Source of the DNA: Candidatus Hydrothermales bacterium | GTDB taxonomy: Bacteria > Hydrothermota > Hydrothermia > Hydrothermales > JAJRUZ01 | Assembly: GCA_039630235.1 (NCBI GenBank) | Contig: JBCNVI010000010.1 | Location: forward strand, 1-45,016 | DNA: 45,016 nt | Direction: 5' to 3' | Part shown: in pieces, positions 42,222 to 45,016 of the stretch | Layout: every line of letters begins with the position of its first letter | Numbering within the stretch: the first letter of the stretch is position 1 | Notes under the pieces: model-generated | Told to the model about the DNA's origin: nothing | What the model saw: the letters and a program-made list of their open reading frames with translations, nothing else | The model's database searches: none | Program-made: the position numbers and the translations under genes

Positions 42222-42963
42222 CTATTTCTCCTTTTGTCCGATTTGACCCAAAAGGCTAAAAATATAGCAAAGGATATTACGAAAATAATGGAGAAAATCA
42301 TAAAGACTTTAATAAAGTTAAAGACATATTTTCTTCCCTTAGGGTCGTAGCTAAGGCAAAACTTTGTGGCTTTAACTCTTATACTGCCGAGTTTACCCTC
42401 AGAGGTTTCGTGGATAGCAAGTTCAAGTTCAAGCGGCAAAAAGCTTGGTCCGTATATATACCTTGTAATTTTCAAATTAGGGGAAACAAATACAAACACA
42501 GAGGGGTGTACAAATGCTCCGTTAACTTTCTTAAATTTAAAACCTATAGATTCAACTAATTTGTAAAGGTTTATAGAATCTTTTAAAATTAGAGTTTTAA
42601 GGCCTTCGCCGTAGGGATTATCTTTTAAAGAGAGAAGATGTTCTCTTTCAAAAATTTTAAGATCGTTTAGGTTTTCATTTTGATCAAAGCTGAAAAATAT
42701 AGCGTAGTAGTCTTTTTGAGGTTTAAAGGAAATTTTTTCGTGATTTTTCAGAAATTCGTGAACTATTAAGGGGCAAATCATTTTACATTTGAAAAATATA
42801 GGGATGAGAACTAAAGGTTTTTTATCACTTAGTAAATAACTTAGTGTAAACTCTTTGCCCTCTGAATCTATAAAGAGAGTCTCCGGGGGAACGTAAGATT
42901 CTATCTTTTCCTCGACTCCTACTGTTTCACTATAGAAAAAAGATTCATCAAGATAAAAAACAT
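42218..42963 (-). pseudogene. SCO1/SenC-type oxidase assembly protein, frameshifted at the start
   Basis: The thioredoxin-like domain contains FFKCKMICPLIVHEF, the CxxxC copper site, and GAFVHPSVFVFVSP with the ligand histidine. RYIYGPSFLPLELELAIHE and a C-terminal membrane helix follow, as in SCO proteins that close caa3 operons. They deliver copper to CuA. From the ATG at 42963 the frame breaks in a run of six T (A6 at 42955-42960 on +); one more base joins it to YLDESFFYSETVGVEEK and on. An internal ATG at 42781 would remove the first copper cysteine. A minus-strand TATAAT lies about 45 nt upstream. Confidence 0.8.
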
Positions 42964-43113
42964 AGTTTAATTATCTTCTAAATTTAGAATAGAACAAAAT
43001 TTGTATTTATTATAATACTACAATAATTTTAAAAAATCAAGGTAATAATTTAGATTTATTATTTTTTGAAAAAGATCGTTTTTATGTAATAAAATTTCAA
43101 AAGGAGGTTTATT

Positions 43114-43344
43114 ATGGTAAAAGCTTTTATTCTTGTTAATGTAGAAGCAAGTAAGCATATGGAAGTTCTCGAAAACGTAAGGAAGATTAAAGGTGTCCAT
43201 GAAGCACATCTTGTTACAGGGCTTCATGATTTAATACTTTATGTTTCTGCTGATGACTTAAAATCCTTAGGTTCTCTTATAGTTAATGAAATTCAAAAAA
43301 TTAACGGAGTTCAGAGAACAATTACTTGTATAGCATTGGATTAG
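43114..43344 (+). CDS. stand-alone Lrp/AsnC-type ligand-binding (RAM) domain protein
   Basis: The 76-residue protein consists only of the alpha-beta RAM fold (KAFILVNVEASKHMEVLENVRKI, VTGLHDLILYVSADD, IQKINGVQRTITCIAL), the effector-binding and oligomerisation half of Lrp/AsnC regulators, without the DNA-binding HTH. Such proteins can modulate full-length Lrp members by mixed oligomers or act alone as amino-acid sensors. AGGAGG (43102-43107) precedes the ATG. It sits ahead of sixA-kptA. Confidence 0.9.
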   Translation: MVKAFILVNVEASKHMEVLENVRKIKGVHEAHLVTGLHDLILYVSADDLKSLGSLIVNEIQKINGVQRTITCIALD

Positions 43345-43368
43345 AAAATAAGTTAAACTTTGGCTAAA

Positions 43369-43836
43369 ATGGAGAGGCTGTTTTTTTTAGTTCAACATGG
43401 TGAGGCAAAAAGTGAGATAGAGGATCCTGAAAGACATTTAACTGAAAAGGGAAAAGAGGAAAGTAAAAAAGTTGCAGAGTTTCTCCTAAATATAAATTTA
43501 AAACCTGATTTAATAATACACAGTGAAAAGGTAAGAGCAAGGGAAACTGCTGAGATATTTTCTAAAATCTTAAACCCTCCAAAGGAAATTATTCAGGGTG
43601 AAAATCTCTTGCCTTTAGATAGTCCAGTATTTTGGGCAGAAAGGTTAAGGGAAGAGGAAAGTAACATTATGCTTGTTGGTCATCTTCCCCATCTTTCAAA
43701 GTTAACTTCACTACTTATAGTAAATAATCAAGATAAAGAAATTATAAAATTTAGATATTCTTCTTGTCTTATCCTTTTAAGAGAAGAGAAAAAGTTTTAT
43801 GTAAAACTTTTTATAACGCCGGAGATTGCGAGATAG
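43369..43836 (+). CDS. SixA-like histidine phosphatase
   Basis: The 155-residue protein of the histidine phosphatase superfamily begins MERLFFLVQHGEAKSE (LVQHGEA in place of the usual RHG) and has HLTEKGKEESKKVAEF, IHSEKVRARETAEIF and MLVGHLPHLSKL with the second catalytic histidine. SixA removes phosphate from histidine phosphotransfer proteins. The arginine before the active-site histidine is glutamine, as seen in some SixA-like families of deep-branching bacteria and archaea. The ATG at 43369 is preferred over the TTG at 43360. It overlaps kptA by 11 nt. Confidence 0.85.
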   Translation: MERLFFLVQHGEAKSEIEDPERHLTEKGKEESKKVAEFLLNINLKPDLIIHSEKVRARETAEIFSKILNPPKEIIQGENLLPLDSPVFWAERLREEESNIMLVGHLPHLSKLTSLLIVNNQDKEIIKFRYSSCLILLREEKKFYVKLFITPEIAR

Positions 43837-44353
43837 ACTTTTAAGATTAAGTAAGAAGCTCTCGTATATCTTAAGGCATGACCCAGCAAAATTTGGAATA
43901 AGTTTAAATAGTGAAGGTTTTGCTGATATTGATGAACTATGTAAGAAAGCAAAAATAAATAAAGATGAAATTTTTGAGCTTTTAAAAAAGTGTGGTAAAA
44001 AGAGATTTGAGATAAGGGGAAATAAAATAAGGGCTCTCTATGGACATAGTTTTATAAAGATAGAGTATAAAGAGGTGGTACCGCCAGAGATTCTATATCA
44101 CGGAACAAGTAGAAAAAATTTAGAGAGGATATTAAAAGAAGGGCTAAAGCCGATGAACAGAAAATATGTTCACCTATCAGTTAATAAAGAGGAGGCCCTA
44201 AGAGTTGGTAGAAGGCATGATAAAAGTCCAATTATACTTATAATTCTTTCAAAAGATGCCTATAATTCCGGAGTAAAATTCTTTAAAGCAGGTGATGTCT
44301 ATTTATGCGAATTTTTACCTCCAGAATTTATAAAAGTAGAAAATAGTGTTTGA
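43826..44353 (+). CDS. kptA: RNA 2'-phosphotransferase (Tpt1/KptA)
   Basis: The 175-residue enzyme removes an internal RNA 2'-phosphate using NAD. Signature segments are LSKKLSYILRHDP at the N-terminus (winged-helix domain) and YHGTSRKNLERILKEGLKPMNR, VHLS and GRRHDKSP of the ADP-ribosyltransferase-like domain, including the catalytic Arg-His-Arg set. In fungi it acts after tRNA splicing; in bacteria its natural substrate is unclear. The TTG start (43826) has GGAG just upstream and overlaps sixA by 11 nt, suggesting coupling. Confidence 0.93.
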   Translation: MRDRLLRLSKKLSYILRHDPAKFGISLNSEGFADIDELCKKAKINKDEIFELLKKCGKKRFEIRGNKIRALYGHSFIKIEYKEVVPPEILYHGTSRKNLERILKEGLKPMNRKYVHLSVNKEEALRVGRRHDKSPIILIILSKDAYNSGVKFFKAGDVYLCEFLPPEFIKVENSV

Positions 44354-44389
44354 TCGAAAATTTAGATAGATGTGGTTTATGATTAAAAT

Positions 44390-45016
44390 ATGAGGTCTTT
44401 AGAGTAGATTATAGAAAAACTTCCTGAAAATATAAGGCTTCCTATATATGAAGCTTTTCAAGTATTTAAAGAAGATATAATTCATAATGAGCTTGTAGAG
44501 ATAAAAGGTATAATAAAAAAGCTTGCAGAAGCACAAAAGAAAACAGAGGAGAGGGTTGGTAATCTTGAAAAAATTGTTACAGAACTCACGGAAGCGCAGA
44601 GAAGAACAGAAGAAAGAATTAATGAGCTTGCAGAGGCGCAAAATAAAACCGAACGAAAGGTTTATGAGCTTGCTTGCTGAGGCAATTAAAAAGACTGAGG
44701 AGGAGCTTAGAAAGCTTATTGGTGAGCATAAAAAGACAAAGGAAGAACTTGGTGGTTTATCACATGCTTTTGGTTATGTTCTTGAAGATAGAGCGATAGG
44801 GTGGCTTCCTGAAATTTTGAAGAGGGAATATAATATCGAAGTTATTGGTAAACTTAAAAGGGAGTTTATTTTTATAAATGGTGAGTACATAGAGGTGAAT
44901 ATTTACGGAAGGGTAAAAAGGGATGGTAGGGAGTATGTTTTGATAGGTGAGGCAAAGTCAAAGCTTTCAAAGAAGTTGATTGATAAGTTTATTAGAAAGT
45001 GTGAAAAGATATCAAA
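44390..45016 (+). pseudogene. DUF3782-type coiled-coil PD-(D/E)xK-like protein, broken; 3' end outside window
   Basis: From the ATG at 44390 codon 6 is TAG (44405-44407). The frame then continues through a coiled coil of 14-residue repeats (LAEAQKKTEERV, LTEAQRRTEERI, LAEAQNKTERKV). At 44669-44676 a tandem CTTGCTTG duplicates 4 bases and leads to TGA. Removing one copy continues into the DUF3782-like globular part (LSHAFGYVLEDRAIGWLP, EVNIYGRV, LIGEAKSKLS), resembling a nuclease fold of the PD-(D/E)xK class. The usual acidic residue appears to be Asn in EVNIYG. Such genes are abundant in thermophiles and of unknown role. The gap 44354-44389 shows nothing else. Confidence 0.8.

Noticed and set aside
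1-45016. CRISPR array, insertion sequence, integrase or prophage
   Set aside because: No regularly spaced direct repeats, transposase motifs, or terminal inverted repeats with target duplications were found. The repeats in the DUF3782-type gene are coding coiled-coil heptads.

Overview
The window is AT-rich, densely coded bacterial DNA with a diderm (LPS-type) envelope. The evidence is a lipid A operon with a fused LpxC-FabZ, BamD- and BamA-like outer-membrane proteins, an ADP-heptose-type glycosyltransferase, lipoproteins and a PilY1-like pilus protein. The LpxC-FabZ fusion, EF-G2, SurE/Pcm pair, KptA, UvsE and DUF3782-type protein suggest a deep-branching, possibly thermophilic candidate phylum of the WOR-3/Stahlbacteria or Hydrothermae type. 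That placement is inference: there is no 16S rRNA here.

Layout. 1-2845 (+): C-terminal part of a PilY1-like protein and two small exported proteins. 2907-5089 (-): gap-pgk glycolytic operon. 5200-10254 (+): overlapping chain bamD-nadD-HDAC-like-lpxC/fabZ-lpxA-arcC. 10345-15119 (-): tRNA-Gly, alaS, HD hydrolase, rho, tRNA-Val. 15159-22370: a DUF4139 protein, NUDIX, Crp/Fnr regulator, rpmE-ridA-B12 domain-thermonuclease, a BamA-like barrel and an ArnT-like glycosyltransferase. 22379-30263: trmB, plsY, a Fur/PerR regulator, surE-pcm, tRNA-Ala, GT9, tRNA-Phe, radical SAM protein, broken uvsE and pyrE. 30279-35569 (-): EF-G2, a small exported protein and a four-gene membrane module (DUF6754-like), all overlapping or abutting. 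35678-36160: an unknown gene. 36163-42963 (-): a caa3-type cytochrome oxidase locus (SCO, coxA, coxC, cox4, coxB-cytochrome c, ctaB, a membrane-cytochrome c protein, CDGSH, DoxX). 43114-44353 (+): stand-alone AsnC-type ligand domain, SixA, KptA. 44390-end: a broken DUF3782-type nuclease-like gene.

The strongest observation is that the oxidase locus is decaying. Almost every gene in it except the CDGSH protein carries a frameshift, mostly one base missing from an A/T run, and coxA and coxC also carry in-frame stops. Runs of the same length in neighbouring genes are in frame. This looks like recent loss of aerobic respiration. Three other observations stand out: a tRNA T-arm-like motif (GGTTCAAATCCC and variants) in seven leaders or intergenic gaps, a membrane module that alternates two apparently paralogous TM-flanked soluble proteins with two polytopic proteins, and several promoters placed so that transcripts would be leaderless. 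The four tRNA genes lack an encoded CCA. No CRISPR array, insertion sequence or rRNA was seen.
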